Assembly (NCBI RefSeq): GCF_015686695.1
Contig: NZ_JADPMR010000004.1
Span: 1,488,001-1,552,000, forward strand
Direction: 5' to 3'
Length of the DNA stretch: 64,000 nucleotides
From: Vibrio nitrifigilis
GTDB lineage: Bacteria; Pseudomonadota; Gammaproteobacteria; Enterobacterales; Vibrionaceae
The notes beneath the pieces are model-generated. The model had not been told where the DNA came from. It saw only the letters and a list, made by a program, of their open reading frames with translations, and ran no database searches. Made by a program: the position numbers and the translations under genes. Positions 42,126 to 51,903 of this stretch are shown here, piece by piece; position 1 is the first letter of the stretch, and the number at the start of each line of letters is the position of its first letter.

Positions 42126-42875
42126 ATGGAATCGAATTACAAGCTATATCAGCAAATAGCCAATCGCTTTAAAGAACAAATGGGTAACGGCCGTTACAAA
42201 GTGGGAGATATGCTACCAGCAGAAAGAATTTTGGCTGAACAGCTTGAAGTCAGTCGTACTGTCATCCGTGAAGCTATGATCATGCTTGAAGTCGAAGGAT
42301 TTATCGAAGTACGTAAGGGTTCTGGTATCCGTGTTGTGAGTATTGAAGGAAATAGAACCACAATTTCTGAATCAACCTCATCCCAATTTGCTAATAGTAA
42401 TTATGGCCCGTTCGAGCTACTTCAGGCTCGACAATTGTTTGAGAGCAATATTGCTGAATTTGCAGCAATGCAAGCCACCAAACAAGATTTAGTGGCACTA
42501 ATGAAAATTCAAGAACAAGCAAAAAATGATGAGTACAGTCGTGACTCTCATTGGGATAGTGAGTTTCATATTCAGCTTGCACGGTGTACACAAAATTCAG
42601 CTATCGTTGATGTCGCTGAAACGCTTTGTCGACACCGAGAAGATAACCCTTATTGGAAAAAACTTCATGAGCATATTCATGATGACCAAATACGTAATTG
42701 GTATCACGAACATGAGCATATTGTTAAAGCACTTATTCAACGCGACGGTAAAGCTGCAAAACAAGCGGTTTGGCAACATATCGAAAATACAAAACAAATG
42801 CTATTTGACGCTTCAAGCGATGATTATGATCGCTTTCTTTTTGCCGAAAATCCGTTAACTGACTTTTCTCAATAA
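42126..42875 (+). CDS. exuR: ExuR-type GntR/FCD regulator of hexuronate utilisation
   Basis: 249 residues. FadR-type winged helix (about 5-75) with YKVGDMLPAERILAEQLEVSRTVIREAMIMLEVEGFIEVRKGSGI, then an FCD ligand domain. Long stretches match E. coli ExuR: NYGPFELLQARQLFESNIAEFAAMQATKQDL, NPYWKKLHEHI and FAENPL near the C-terminus. FCD metal-binding histidines are present around SEFHIQLA and EHEHIVKAL. It should repress the surrounding uxa/uxu genes until a hexuronate or its derivative binds. Operators of matching sequence occur before it and before uxaC. Confidence 0.9.
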   Translation: MESNYKLYQQIANRFKEQMGNGRYKVGDMLPAERILAEQLEVSRTVIREAMIMLEVEGFIEVRKGSGIRVVSIEGNRTTISESTSSQFANSNYGPFELLQARQLFESNIAEFAAMQATKQDLVALMKIQEQAKNDEYSRDSHWDSEFHIQLARCTQNSAIVDVAETLCRHREDNPYWKKLHEHIHDDQIRNWYHEHEHIVKALIQRDGKAAKQAVWQHIENTKQMLFDASSDDYDRFLFAENPLTDFSQ

Positions 42876-42907
42876 AGATGTCCGAACAGCTTAATCAAAC
42901 ATTAAAA

Positions 42908-42933
42908 AGCAGAGCCAGTCTAAAAGCTCTGCT
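42908..42933 (-). terminator. Terminator after uxaA
   Basis: 8-bp stem AGCAGAGC / GCTCTGCT; on the minus strand it is followed by TTTTTAATG. Lies between convergent exuR and uxaA. Confidence 0.75.
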
Positions 42934-42955
42934 AATACATATCCCAAAATGATGT

Positions 42956-44443
42956 TTATAAGGTCACACCGCTTTTAAACACTGCGATTTCGCGAAAATC
43001 GTTGTATTCATTACATGTCTGTTGACCGTTAACCACTAAAGCAATGTTATCAATCAACGCTTCCAACATATCCTCCATAGTGCTGCCTTCGACAAGCTGA
43101 CCAGCATTAAAATCAATCCAATGAGGTTTTCTTTGAGCAAGGCTAGTATTCGTCGCCACTTTAAACGTAGGCACAGGTCCTCCATAAGGTGTCCCCCGCC
43201 CAGTGGTGAATAACACGATATGGCATCCCGCCATTGCAAGTGCTGATGTCGCCACTGCATCATTTCCTGGGGCACTTAATAATGAGAGCCCAGTTAGAGT
43301 TAAACGCTCGCCATACTGAAGCACGTTACACACAGGGCTATGACCCGATTTTTGGGTACAACCAAGTGATTTTTCTTCGAGTGTCGAAATTCCCCCCGCT
43401 TTGTTACCTGGCGATGGATTTTCGTAAATAGGCTGGTGATGATCGATAAAATACTGTTTGAAGTTATTAATCATTTGCACCGTTTGCTCAAAGATCTTTT
43501 GATTTTCACAACGAGCCATCAATAAGTGCTCAGCGCCAAACATCTCTGGCACTTCTGTCAGCACTGATGTGCCACCATGAGAAATCACATAATCAGAGAA
43601 ACGACCGAGCAGCGGATTGGCCGTAATCCCCGAAAAACCATCAGAACCACCGCACTCAAGACCAAATCGTACCTCACTGAGCATCCCATCTGAACGTTGG
43701 TCTTGTTGCATCACTTCTGCCAGTTCACGTAACTGTTGAACGCCAAATGCCACTTCATCATCATGATGTTGACACGTCATAAACCGAACACGTTGCGGGT
43801 CAAAGTCACCTAACGTCTCTTTAAACGTTGTAATTTGATTATTCTCACAGCCCAACCCAACCACAAGAACCCCACCTGCATTGGGGTGCTTCACTAAATT
43901 TTGTAATAACGTCCTCGTATTTAAGTGATCTTGTCCAAGTTGAGAGCAGCCAAACTGATGGGTAAAAACATGCACTCCATCGATAGAGCCGTTTGGTAAC
44001 TCACGTTCTATTTGGCGTTTCATTTGCTGAGCAAGAGCATTAACACACCCAACCGTTGGGATAATCCACAACTCATTGCGTATTCCTACGTCTCCATTAC
44101 CTCTTCGGTACAACTGAACATGGCGATCCATCACCTGCACATGTTCAGAAAAAAATGCAGGGGCATACTGATAGTCACTCACTGAACTCAAATTGGTTTT
44201 TATATTGGTATGATCAACATGTTGACCCTGCTCTATCGCCTGTATTGCATGGCCTATAGGCGCACCATACTTAATAATCTCATCGCCTATAGCAAGAGCA
44301 TGGAGTGCGATTTTATGTGCTTGAGGAATATCTTGTTCAATAACAAGATGTGTATCGGCAAAGGTCAGTTCTTCACCTTGATGTAGCGGCGCTAGCGTAA
44401 CCAGAACGTTATCATTGGGATGAATTTGTAGTAAGCGATTCAC
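42956..44443 (-). CDS. uxaA: Altronate dehydratase
   Basis: 495 residues, as in E. coli. The N-terminal SAF domain (about 1-95: KIALHALAIGDEIIKYGAPIGHA) and the C-terminal UxaA domain with GYRRGNGDVGIRNE-type opening (YRRGNGDVGIRNELWI), FTHQFGCSQLGQDH, VGLGCENNQI, RFGLECGGSDGFSGITANP and TTGRGTPYGGPVPTFKVATN are all present. It dehydrates D-altronate to 2-keto-3-deoxygluconate in galacturonate breakdown. It follows uxaC on the same strand after 105 bases containing an inverted repeat. Confidence 0.93.
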   Translation of the reverse strand: MNRLLQIHPNDNVLVTLAPLHQGEELTFADTHLVIEQDIPQAHKIALHALAIGDEIIKYGAPIGHAIQAIEQGQHVDHTNIKTNLSSVSDYQYAPAFFSEHVQVMDRHVQLYRRGNGDVGIRNELWIIPTVGCVNALAQQMKRQIERELPNGSIDGVHVFTHQFGCSQLGQDHLNTRTLLQNLVKHPNAGGVLVVGLGCENNQITTFKETLGDFDPQRVRFMTCQHHDDEVAFGVQQLRELAEVMQQDQRSDGMLSEVRFGLECGGSDGFSGITANPLLGRFSDYVISHGGTSVLTEVPEMFGAEHLLMARCENQKIFEQTVQMINNFKQYFIDHHQPIYENPSPGNKAGGISTLEEKSLGCTQKSGHSPVCNVLQYGERLTLTGLSLLSAPGNDAVATSALAMAGCHIVLFTTGRGTPYGGPVPTFKVATNTSLAQRKPHWIDFNAGQLVEGSTMEDMLEALIDNIALVVNGQQTCNEYNDFREIAVFKSGVTL

Positions 44444-44471
44444 TATGTTCTCCTTGCTTCAGGAAGACACG

Positions 44472-44519
44472 TTATACCGATCAGGGCAACCCCTTTCTCG
44501 TTTGCCAAGTTCGGTATAA
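44472..44519. promoter_or_regulatory. Spaced inverted repeat between uxaC and uxaA
   Basis: Arms TTATACCGA (44472-44480) and TCGGTATAA (44511-44519), perfect and 39 bases apart start to start. The GGTATAA half matches the core of ExuR/UxuR operators, so a looped or paired operator is possible; it is not a typical terminator because the loop is long. Confidence 0.45.
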
Positions 44520-44548
44520 GTGATTGAAAATTTAGGTGATAGTGAAAG

Positions 44549-45952
44549 CTAAACACCAAAGTAATCTTTAGCATTGTTGTAGCAGATACCCCGCACCATT
44601 TGGCTTAACAGAGCAAAATCATAGGGAGCTTCCCCGTGCTCAACCCAAGAGGCAATCATCTGACATAAAATTCGACGAAAATATTCGTGACGCGTGTAAG
44701 ACATAAAACTGCGACTGTCAGTCAACATACCAACAAATCGACTCAGCAGACCTAATTGTGCTAATTGGGTCATTTGGCGCACCATTCCATCTTTTTGATC
44801 GTTAAACCACCAGCCAGCGCCAAATTGAATTTTTCCAGGGATACTTCCCCCTTGGAAGTTGCCGCACATAGTGCCAAGCACTTCGTTATCTCTTGGGTTT
44901 AGGCAATACAAAATGGTCTTAGGTAACTCATCTTCCTTATCCAAAGCATCCAGTAATTTTGCGAGTGGTGCAGCCACTAAATCATCATTGATCGAATCAA
45001 AACCCGTATCTGGCCCCAAGATATTAAACATACGCGTGTTGGCATTGCGTAACGCGCCAATATGGTACTGCTGTACCCAATTTCGTTTAGCGTACTCTTT
45101 GCCTAAATACACCAAAATAGCTGTCTTGAACTGAGCAGCCTGATAAGGTGAAACTTCTTTCCCTGCAAGGCGCTGAGTCAAAATAGCGTCCAATTCTTGT
45201 TCTGATGCTTCTTCATAGACGACCGTATCTAACGCGTGATCCGCAACGCAGCAACCGTGGGCTTGGAAATGGTCAAGGCGTTTCCCTAAGGCAGTACAAA
45301 CATCAATAAAAGAATGAATAGAGACATCAGCCGCAGCTTCGAGTTTATGGATATAATCATTGAATCCCGCTAAATGAATATTAAATGCCTTATCAGGTCT
45401 CCAACTCGGCAGCATACGAATAGAAAAACTCGGGTCTTCCGCCACCTGCTTATGCGCATCAAGACTATCAATAGGATCATCGGTTGTTCCTACCATCTCA
45501 ACATTCATTTTTTCCATAATCCGCCGTGCTCTGAAATCATCAGTCGCCAACATTTCATTACACTGCTGCCAAATATGCTCAGCGCTGTCTGTATTTACAA
45601 TCACGTGATCTAAGCCAAATGGGCGTCTTAACTCTAGGTGACTCCAATGATAGATAGGATTACCAATGGTAAAAGGAACCGTCGCAGCAAACGCTAGGAA
45701 TTTTTCTTTATCGCTCGCATCCCCAGTACAAAAACGTTCATCAACACCATTACTGCGCATAGCGCGCCATTTATAGTGATCGCCACGTAACCAGATATCG
45801 GTCAGATTAGTGAATTGATAATTGTCAGCGACTTGGTATGGCGGCAGATGGCAATGATAATCAATGATTGGTAAATCTGCCGCAACATCATGATACAGGC
45901 GACGAGCAAGTTCAGAATGGAGCATGAAATCTTCAGATAGAAAAGTAGTCAT
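44549..45952 (-). CDS. uxaC: Uronate (glucuronate/galacturonate) isomerase
   Basis: 467 residues (E. coli 470). Amidohydrolase-like barrel with [16 protein letters not shown] near the N-terminus, [58 protein letters not shown] and the C-terminal KDYFGV. It interconverts D-glucuronate/fructuronate and D-galacturonate/tagaturonate. An ExuR-type operator lies 14 bases before its ATG. First gene of uxaC-uxaA. Confidence 0.94.
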   Translation of the reverse strand: MTTFLSEDFMLHSELARRLYHDVAADLPIIDYHCHLPPYQVADNYQFTNLTDIWLRGDHYKWRAMRSNGVDERFCTGDASDKEKFLAFAATVPFTIGNPIYHWSHLELRRPFGLDHVIVNTDSAEHIWQQCNEMLATDDFRARRIMEKMNVEMVGTTDDPIDSLDAHKQVAEDPSFSIRMLPSWRPDKAFNIHLAGFNDYIHKLEAAADVSIHSFIDVCTALGKRLDHFQAHGCCVADHALDTVVYEEASEQELDAILTQRLAGKEVSPYQAAQFKTAILVYLGKEYAKRNWVQQYHIGALRNANTRMFNILGPDTGFDSINDDLVAAPLAKLLDALDKEDELPKTILYCLNPRDNEVLGTMCGNFQGGSIPGKIQFGAGWWFNDQKDGMVRQMTQLAQLGLLSRFVGMLTDSRSFMSYTRHEYFRRILCQMIASWVEHGEAPYDFALLSQMVRGICYNNAKDYFGV

Positions 45953-45965
45953 GATTTATAAACCT

Positions 45966-45983
45966 AATTTGTTATACCAATTA
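45966..45983. promoter_or_regulatory. ExuR/UxuR-type operator at uxaC
   Basis: AATTTGTTATACCAATTA matches 15 of 18 positions of AAATTGGTATACCAATTT. It lies directly in front of uxaC. A weaker site (AAAGTATACCAGTT) at about 46202-46215 precedes the TRAP operon. The rest of 45953-46324 is AT-rich divergent promoter sequence. Confidence 0.7.
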
Positions 45984-46324
45984 TATATACGTGTCATACT
46001 TATAACTTAAATCTAAAGAGATGAAATTCTGAGATCCAACCGTCAAATTGAGAGACAGAGTTTATATAGCGTCATTTCTCGCCACTTTTATTGTCATTTT
46101 GCTATAAAGTTCAAAATTTGAAACACCATTTCATTAAATGGTCTATTTTTTGATCGTTTCCTCATTTCCAGTGTCATACCAAATATAATCTAACAGACCA
46201 TAAAGTATACCAGTTAGAGATACTGAGTTTATTGTTCCAATTGCAGTCGAGCTTGATTTCGGCAGTGCCAAGAAACAAGCAGTCAGGGCAGAAAGAACAA
46301 CAACCCATTTTCATTACACAAGAG

Positions 46325-46867
46325 ATGAAAGGTATGTTTATCCAAGCAATGAATCATTTGATAACTCGAATCCTACAATTCGTATTAACTGCTTTTATGG
46401 TCATTATGATTACAGCAGTTGTCTGGCAAGTATTTACCCGCTTTGTATTACAAGATCCGTCCAGTTTTACTGACGAGTTATCTCGTTATTTACTTATTTG
46501 GATTGGTATTTTAGGAGGGGCTTATACTTATGTGATTAAGCGTCACTTAGCGCTCGAATTACTCGCTTCTCGGCTCACAGTACGAGGCCAAAGAGGATTG
46601 AGTATTTTTATCAATCTGATCATTTTTGCCTTTTCGGCTATTGCCTTTATTTATGGTGGATATGAGCTCGTTCATAGCACCTTAATTCACGGACAAACCT
46701 CCCCTGGTATTGCTATTGGTAGTCACCACCTATTAATTGGTTACGTCTATCTAGTTGTACCGATTTCTGGCTTGCTTATCTGTTATTTTGGTCTGGCTGA
46801 TATCGCTAGCGCTTGGTTTGAACTCTCCCATAAATCCGGTCACGTATCAGTAGAAGGACAATTATAA
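46325..46867 (+). CDS. TRAP transporter small permease (DctQ type)
   Basis: 180 residues from the ATG at 46325; ATGs at 46334 and 46349 are alternatives and the ribosome site is ambiguous. Four membrane helices with the DctQ pattern ITAVVWQVFTRFVLQDPSSFTDELSRYLLIWIGILGGAYTYVIKRHLALEL and VYLVVPISGLLICYFGLADI. It forms the small membrane subunit with the DctM protein encoded next, whose ATG overlaps its stop codon. Given the flanking uxa/uxu genes the substrate is probably a hexuronate or aldonate (inference). Confidence 0.88.
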   Translation: MKGMFIQAMNHLITRILQFVLTAFMVIMITAVVWQVFTRFVLQDPSSFTDELSRYLLIWIGILGGAYTYVIKRHLALELLASRLTVRGQRGLSIFINLIIFAFSAIAFIYGGYELVHSTLIHGQTSPGIAIGSHHLLIGYVYLVVPISGLLICYFGLADIASAWFELSHKSGHVSVEGQL

Positions 46868-48225
46868 TGACCTTACTTGATCTGCTTTTTTCTCAGCATT
46901 TTTTGATGAATGCGCCCGATGCTTTTTTCGACTTTTTTCCTGTCATTGTCTTATTCTGCGTATTAGGTGTGTTACTGCTTGTTGGTGTACCGATTGCATT
47001 TTCAATCGGTATTGCCGCAATGCTCACTGTCTTTATCGATTTTCCTTTCGATAAAGCCATGATTTTAGTATCCCAAAAGCTGGCTAATGGCTTGGATAAC
47101 TTTGGCTTATTAGCGCTGCCGTTCTTTATCGTTGCTGGTAACTTGATGAATCGAGGGGGGTTAGCGACACGTTTAATCAACTTTGCGATGCTGTTCGGTG
47201 GACGGCTGCCTGGTTCACTCGCACATGTAAACGTGATTGCCAACATGCTATTTGGTTCTTTATCCGGCTCTGCCACTGCTTCAGCAGCCGCTGTCGGCGG
47301 CATCATGAAACCACTGCAGGAAAAGCAGCACTATCCCATTGATTTTTCGACCGCTGTCAACGTAGCTTCATGTCCATCCGGTTTATTGATTCCCCCCTCC
47401 AACATCTTGATCTTATTTGCCTTAGTCAGTAGTACTTCAGTGCAATACCTGTTCATTGCCGGTTACATTCCCGGTATTTTAATGGGCCTAGGCGTAATGG
47501 TGGGGATCTTTCTACTCGGTAAACGCAACCATATTCCACAACAAAAAATTGTCTTTAAAGAGAAAGCCACCAAAGTCGTTTTAGATGCAATTCCAAGTTT
47601 AACCCTGGTCGTGATTATCATGGGCGGTATCTTAGCGGGGATTTTTACTGCCACTGAAGCTTCAGCGATTGCCGTTGTTTACGCACTGGTGTTAGGGATT
47701 GCTTACCGCGAACTCAAAATGAAAGACATGTTCCCAGTGCTAATCGAAAGCGTTGTTACCACATCGATTGTTCTACTCATGGTTGCCACTTCTTCAGCGA
47801 TGTCTTGGGCAATGGCCAACGCGGATATTCCGAACTTTATCGCCGATTTCGTGATGCAAACATCGACTAATCCGATCGTTGTCGTGTTGCTAATGAATGT
47901 GATTTTGCTGGTCATTGGCACCTTTATGGACATGACGCCTGCGGTACTTATTTTTACCCCCATATTTCTGCCCATCGCGACTCAATTAGGTATCGACCCG
48001 ATTCACTTCGGCATCATCTTAGTGTTTAACCTTTGTATTGGTATCTGTACTCCACCAGTAGGCACAGCACTTTTTGTCGGCTGCAGTGTATCAGACACCA
48101 AATTAGGTCAAGTCGTCCCTAAGTTAGTTCCACTGTTTGCCATTATGGTGATTACGCTAGGCATCATCACTTTATTCCCATCTTTATCGCTTTGGTTACC
48201 AACCTTAGCCGGATATCAACATTAA
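46867..48225 (+). CDS. TRAP transporter large permease (DctM type)
   Basis: 452 residues, about 11-12 membrane helices. Recognisable DctM features: PIAFSIGIAAMLTVFID, LLALPFFIVAGNLMNRGGLATRLINFA, GSLSGSATASAAAVGGIM, SCPSGLLIPPSNILILFALVSSTSVQYLFIAGYIPGI and FGIILVFNLCIGICTPPVGTALFVGC. It carries the solute with Na+ using the DctP receptor. Coupled to the small subunit through the TAATG overlap. Confidence 0.92.
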   Translation: MTLLDLLFSQHFLMNAPDAFFDFFPVIVLFCVLGVLLLVGVPIAFSIGIAAMLTVFIDFPFDKAMILVSQKLANGLDNFGLLALPFFIVAGNLMNRGGLATRLINFAMLFGGRLPGSLAHVNVIANMLFGSLSGSATASAAAVGGIMKPLQEKQHYPIDFSTAVNVASCPSGLLIPPSNILILFALVSSTSVQYLFIAGYIPGILMGLGVMVGIFLLGKRNHIPQQKIVFKEKATKVVLDAIPSLTLVVIIMGGILAGIFTATEASAIAVVYALVLGIAYRELKMKDMFPVLIESVVTTSIVLLMVATSSAMSWAMANADIPNFIADFVMQTSTNPIVVVLLMNVILLVIGTFMDMTPAVLIFTPIFLPIATQLGIDPIHFGIILVFNLCIGICTPPVGTALFVGCSVSDTKLGQVVPKLVPLFAIMVITLGIITLFPSLSLWLPTLAGYQH

Positions 48226-48246
48226 CGATAACAATAGGACCCTGCC

Positions 48247-49218
48247 ATGAAACGTCTGAATTCTGTTGTGCTAACCTGCGCTATCTCAGCGTTAGCCGCT
48301 CTAAACATCAATGCCGTGCAAGCTCGAACCCTAAAATTGGCCCACGAATTGCCGACAGAACACCCTGTGCATGCCTCATTAACCTGGTTTGCTGACCAAG
48401 TTAAAGCACGCGCTCATATTCGCGTAAAAGTTTACCCTAACGGCACGCTAGGTAATGAAACGGGCTTATTACAGATGGTGCAAAACGGCACAATCGCTTT
48501 TACTAAAGTCAGCGCAGCACCACTCAACTCTTTTGCATCAGATTATAAGTTGCTCTCACTGCCTTATTTGTATCGTAGCGACGCTCAATACCACAAAGTA
48601 CTCGAAGGTCCGATTGGTCAAAAAATTCTCGCCTCATCTCGAGATTCTGGATTTATTGGACTGGCATTCTTAGATGCCGGCTCGCGCAGCTTTTATACCT
48701 CAAAGCCAATTCGAACTCCTGACGATCTAAAGGGATTAAAAATTCGCGTACAAAACTCTTCCGTTTCGATTGATACCATCAAAGCACTTGGCGCAACGCC
48801 GGTTCCTCTACCTTACGGCGAACTCTATTCCGCCATGCAACAAGGCGTTGTCGATGGTGCTGAAAATAATATCCCGTCTTACTACTCTTCTCGCCACTAT
48901 GAAGTAGAGAAAGTTTATTCCTACGACAAACATACCGAGGTACCTGATGTGTTAGTGGTCTCCACCAGTATTTGGGATTCATTGACTGATGAGCAACGCA
49001 AAATCATCCGCGAAGTCGCAAAAGAAACCGTGAAACAGCAAGAAACCAACTGGAATAACTACGTTAGCAAATCGAAAAAAGCGCTAGAAGCGGACAACAT
49101 TACGTTTGTGCAAAGTGATGTGGCTAAATTCCAAGCCGCCGTAAAACCGGTTTATGACAAGTTCCGCAAAGAAAATCCTGATTTAGTCGGTATGTTAGAC
49201 GAAATACAAGCCCAATAA
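48247..49218 (+). CDS. TRAP transporter solute receptor (DctP type)
   Basis: 323 residues with a signal peptide ending NAVQA before RTLKLAHELP. The DctP fold is marked by LKLAHELPTEHPVHASLTWFADQVK, LKGLKIRVQNSSVSIDTIKALGATPVPLPYGELYSAMQQGVVDGAENN (the conserved Arg-binding region) and a C-terminal helix. AGGA lies about 8 bases before the ATG. It delivers the ligand in the periplasm to the DctQM pair. The hexuronate context supports a sugar-acid ligand. Confidence 0.92.
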   Translation: MKRLNSVVLTCAISALAALNINAVQARTLKLAHELPTEHPVHASLTWFADQVKARAHIRVKVYPNGTLGNETGLLQMVQNGTIAFTKVSAAPLNSFASDYKLLSLPYLYRSDAQYHKVLEGPIGQKILASSRDSGFIGLAFLDAGSRSFYTSKPIRTPDDLKGLKIRVQNSSVSIDTIKALGATPVPLPYGELYSAMQQGVVDGAENNIPSYYSSRHYEVEKVYSYDKHTEVPDVLVVSTSIWDSLTDEQRKIIREVAKETVKQQETNWNNYVSKSKKALEADNITFVQSDVAKFQAAVKPVYDKFRKENPDLVGMLDEIQAQ

Positions 49219-49227
49219 TGGCAATAA

Positions 49228-49254
49228 GCACTGGTATTTAATCAATACCAGTGC
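49228..49254 (+). terminator. Hairpin between dctP-like gene and uxuB
   Basis: Perfect 11-bp stem GCACTGGTATT / AATACCAGTGC with a 5-base loop and a short T-rich tail. It probably attenuates read-through from the TRAP genes into uxuB. Confidence 0.65.
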
Positions 49255-49305
49255 ACTCTTTATCACGCCGCAATAACGGCCGTTCAAACCAAATAGAGTC
49301 TTATT

Positions 49306-50784
49306 ATGAATTTATCTCTTTCTACTCTTACCAGTGCGAATCCTCCCTTAACACTCAATCACTCTGCGGCACAAGTCGGGATTGTCCACTTAGGGTTTGG
49401 CGCATTCCATCGTGCTCACCAAGCATTAATTACCGACACTTATATGCAGGAATTTGGCGGTAATTGGAAAATTGTAGGGGTGACATGGGGAAGCAGCGAT
49501 TTACCGCAAAAAATGGCACAGCAAGATAATCTCTACACTGTCGGCGTGGGGTATAACGACACGCTCAATGTGCAGCTTATCAGCGCCATTGAGGAAATTT
49601 TAACTAGCACCCAAACCGATCAAGTTTTTGCTTATATGTGCAGCCCTGACGTAAAAATCGTCTCTCTTACTATCACAGAAAAAGGCTATTGCCATCACCC
49701 AGCGACAGGTGATCTCGATCTTAATCATCCGTTTATCCAACATGATTTAGCCGATCCAACTCATCCTCAATCAGCGGTGGGTTTTCTCGTTGAGGCTCTT
49801 AATATTCGTCGTCAAAAAGGCATTGCACCATTCACCCCACTAACCTGTGATAACTTACCTGAAAATGGTCATGTACTCGAAAAAGTAGTCCTGCAATTTG
49901 CTCAAGCTCGGGATCCAGAGCTGCATCAGTGGATTAAAAATCATATTCAATTTCCTTGTACTATGGTCGATCGCATTGTGCCGCGTACCACAGAAAATGA
50001 TATTAGCCGCGTCGAGCAAGTTTTAGGATTGAGAGATGAAGCCTGTGTCGTCACCGAACCTTTCTTACAGTGGGTAGTGGAAGATAAATTCGTCAATGAC
50101 CGCCCATTGTGGGAAAACACTTCGATTGCCAATATTGAAGTCACAGATAACGTGCTCCCATTCGAAGAAATGAAATTACGCCTGTTGAATGGCACCCACT
50201 CATCCATGGCTTATCTAGGCTACCTTTCTGGCTATCAAACCATTGCCGAAACAATTCGCGATCCTAAATTCAAATATTTCATTCGTCGTATGATGGATGA
50301 CACCATCACCCCAGCAGTGCATATTCAGGGCGTTGATCTCGATGATTACAAATCACAACTCATTGAACGTTATGAAAATACCGCACTGCAGCACCGCACT
50401 TGGCAAATTGCAATGGACGGTTCACAAAAAGTACCACAACGCTTCCTACAAACAATGCGCTATGGTCTAGATCATCACGTTGATCTCTCACCACTGTATT
50501 TGGCTCTTGCAGGTTGGATCCGTTATGTCAGTGGGATCGACGAACAACATCAAGCGATTGACGTACAAGATCCTTTACGCGATCAGTTTGCTGCTATTTG
50601 GGAACAACATAAAGATCAACCTCAAGCGATCGTCAACGCTTTCGTGCATCTGGACAGTGTTTTCTCCCCTGAATTTGCTCATGACAATACATTTATTGAA
50701 TCGCTAACCGAAGCATTAGAAACCATTATGACTTTGGGTTCCAAACAAGCTGTATATCAATGGGTTAGTACTCACAAGAACTAA
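49306..50784 (+). CDS. uxuB: Fructuronate reductase (mannitol dehydrogenase family)
   Basis: 492 residues. Long-chain polyol dehydrogenase with the nucleotide region VGIVHLGFGAFHRAHQALITDT, then SLTITEKGYCH, TPLTCDNLPENG, CTMVDRIVPRTTE, VVEDKFVNDRP and the catalytic-helix MKLRLLNGTHSSMAYLGYLSGY (Lys and His/Asn). It reduces D-fructuronate to D-mannonate with NADH. It immediately precedes uxuA. Related enzymes act on mannitol or tagaturonate; the neighbouring uxuA makes fructuronate the best guess. Confidence 0.88.
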   Translation: MNLSLSTLTSANPPLTLNHSAAQVGIVHLGFGAFHRAHQALITDTYMQEFGGNWKIVGVTWGSSDLPQKMAQQDNLYTVGVGYNDTLNVQLISAIEEILTSTQTDQVFAYMCSPDVKIVSLTITEKGYCHHPATGDLDLNHPFIQHDLADPTHPQSAVGFLVEALNIRRQKGIAPFTPLTCDNLPENGHVLEKVVLQFAQARDPELHQWIKNHIQFPCTMVDRIVPRTTENDISRVEQVLGLRDEACVVTEPFLQWVVEDKFVNDRPLWENTSIANIEVTDNVLPFEEMKLRLLNGTHSSMAYLGYLSGYQTIAETIRDPKFKYFIRRMMDDTITPAVHIQGVDLDDYKSQLIERYENTALQHRTWQIAMDGSQKVPQRFLQTMRYGLDHHVDLSPLYLALAGWIRYVSGIDEQHQAIDVQDPLRDQFAAIWEQHKDQPQAIVNAFVHLDSVFSPEFAHDNTFIESLTEALETIMTLGSKQAVYQWVSTHKN

Positions 50785-50802
50785 AAACTAGGAAGCATGA
50801 TC

Positions 50803-51861
50803 ATGAGAATGACATTTCGTTGGTATGGTGAGGGAAACGACAAGATTAGCCTTGCCCAAATCCGACAGATTCCGGGCGTTGATGGTATCGTTTGGTCGCT
50901 GCACGATATGCCAGCGGGTGAGCTTTGGAGCGAAGAACGCATCACTAAAGAAATCGCAACCATACGCCAAGCGGGGTTTCATGCTGATGTCGTTGAAAGT
51001 GTTAATGTCCATGAAGATATAAAGCTTGGACTTCCAACTCGCGACGTCTACATTGACAATTATAAAGAAACACTCAGAAGGTTAGCTAAAGCGGGTGTGA
51101 AAGTGGTTTGCTATAACTTTATGCCCGTATTTGATTGGACTCGAACCGAACTTTACCACCCTCTTGAGGATGGCTCTAACGCTCTGTTTTTTGAACAAAG
51201 CCGTATTCAAAATATTGATCCCATGGAGCTAATAAAAACGTTATCACAAAATGTGGATGTGACTATGCCAGGCTGGGAACCTGAGCGATTAGCTAAACTG
51301 GAACACACGTTTGTTCAGTACCAAGGTTTCACCAGCGAACAGCTTTGGTCCAATCTACAGTATTTTCTTGAGCAAGTGATCCCGGTTTGTGAGCAGTACG
51401 ATATTAAACTTGGTATCCACCCTGATGATCCTGCTTTTGCTATTTTTGGCCTGCCACGAATCATTACCAATTTAACTAATATCAAACGATTACTAAGCCT
51501 CGTCGATAGCCCCTATAACGGGTTAAGTTTATGTACCGGTTCTCTAGGCTCAATCAATAACGATATTCCCGCTATCATTGACCAATGCTTTAGCCGTATA
51601 CACTTTATGCATGTGCGTAACGTTAAACGATTTGCTAATGGTGATTTTATCGAGACCTCACATCGAGCCTGTGATGGTTCGGTCGATACGGTTAAGGTAA
51701 TCAAGACCCTGCATAAACATGGGTATACAGGTTACCTGAGACCGGATCATGGACGTCATTTATGGGGAGAAGAAGAATGGGCCAGACCCGGCTATGGTTT
51801 GTATGATCGAGCACTTGGCATCATGTATCTTCTTGGTGTTTGGGATAGTTTAGAGAGTTAA
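50803..51861 (+). CDS. uxuA: Mannonate dehydratase
   Basis: 352 residues from the ATG at 50803, which sits 8 bases after AGGAA; an ATG at 50797 is too close. The barrel enzyme shows FRWYGEGNDKISLAQIRQIPGVDGIVWSLHDMPAGELW, VKVVCYNFMPVFDWTRTEL, the metal-site GIHPDDPAFAIFGLPRI, IHFMHVRNVK and GYLRPDHGRHLWGE. It dehydrates D-mannonate to 2-keto-3-deoxygluconate. It is shorter than E. coli UxuA (394), resembling the compact type in Gram-positive bacteria. Followed by a strong terminator. Confidence 0.93.
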   Translation: MRMTFRWYGEGNDKISLAQIRQIPGVDGIVWSLHDMPAGELWSEERITKEIATIRQAGFHADVVESVNVHEDIKLGLPTRDVYIDNYKETLRRLAKAGVKVVCYNFMPVFDWTRTELYHPLEDGSNALFFEQSRIQNIDPMELIKTLSQNVDVTMPGWEPERLAKLEHTFVQYQGFTSEQLWSNLQYFLEQVIPVCEQYDIKLGIHPDDPAFAIFGLPRIITNLTNIKRLLSLVDSPYNGLSLCTGSLGSINNDIPAIIDQCFSRIHFMHVRNVKRFANGDFIETSHRACDGSVDTVKVIKTLHKHGYTGYLRPDHGRHLWGEEEWARPGYGLYDRALGIMYLLGVWDSLES

Positions 51862-51870
51862 CGACAACAA

Positions 51871-51898
51871 AAAAAGAGAAGTGTAAACTTCTCTTTTT
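51871..51898. terminator. Bidirectional terminator between uxuA and the TSUP gene
   Basis: Perfect 12-bp stem AAAAAGAGAAGT / ACTTCTCTTTTT with a 4-base loop. Confidence 0.88.
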
Positions 51899-51903
51899 TA
51901 TCG

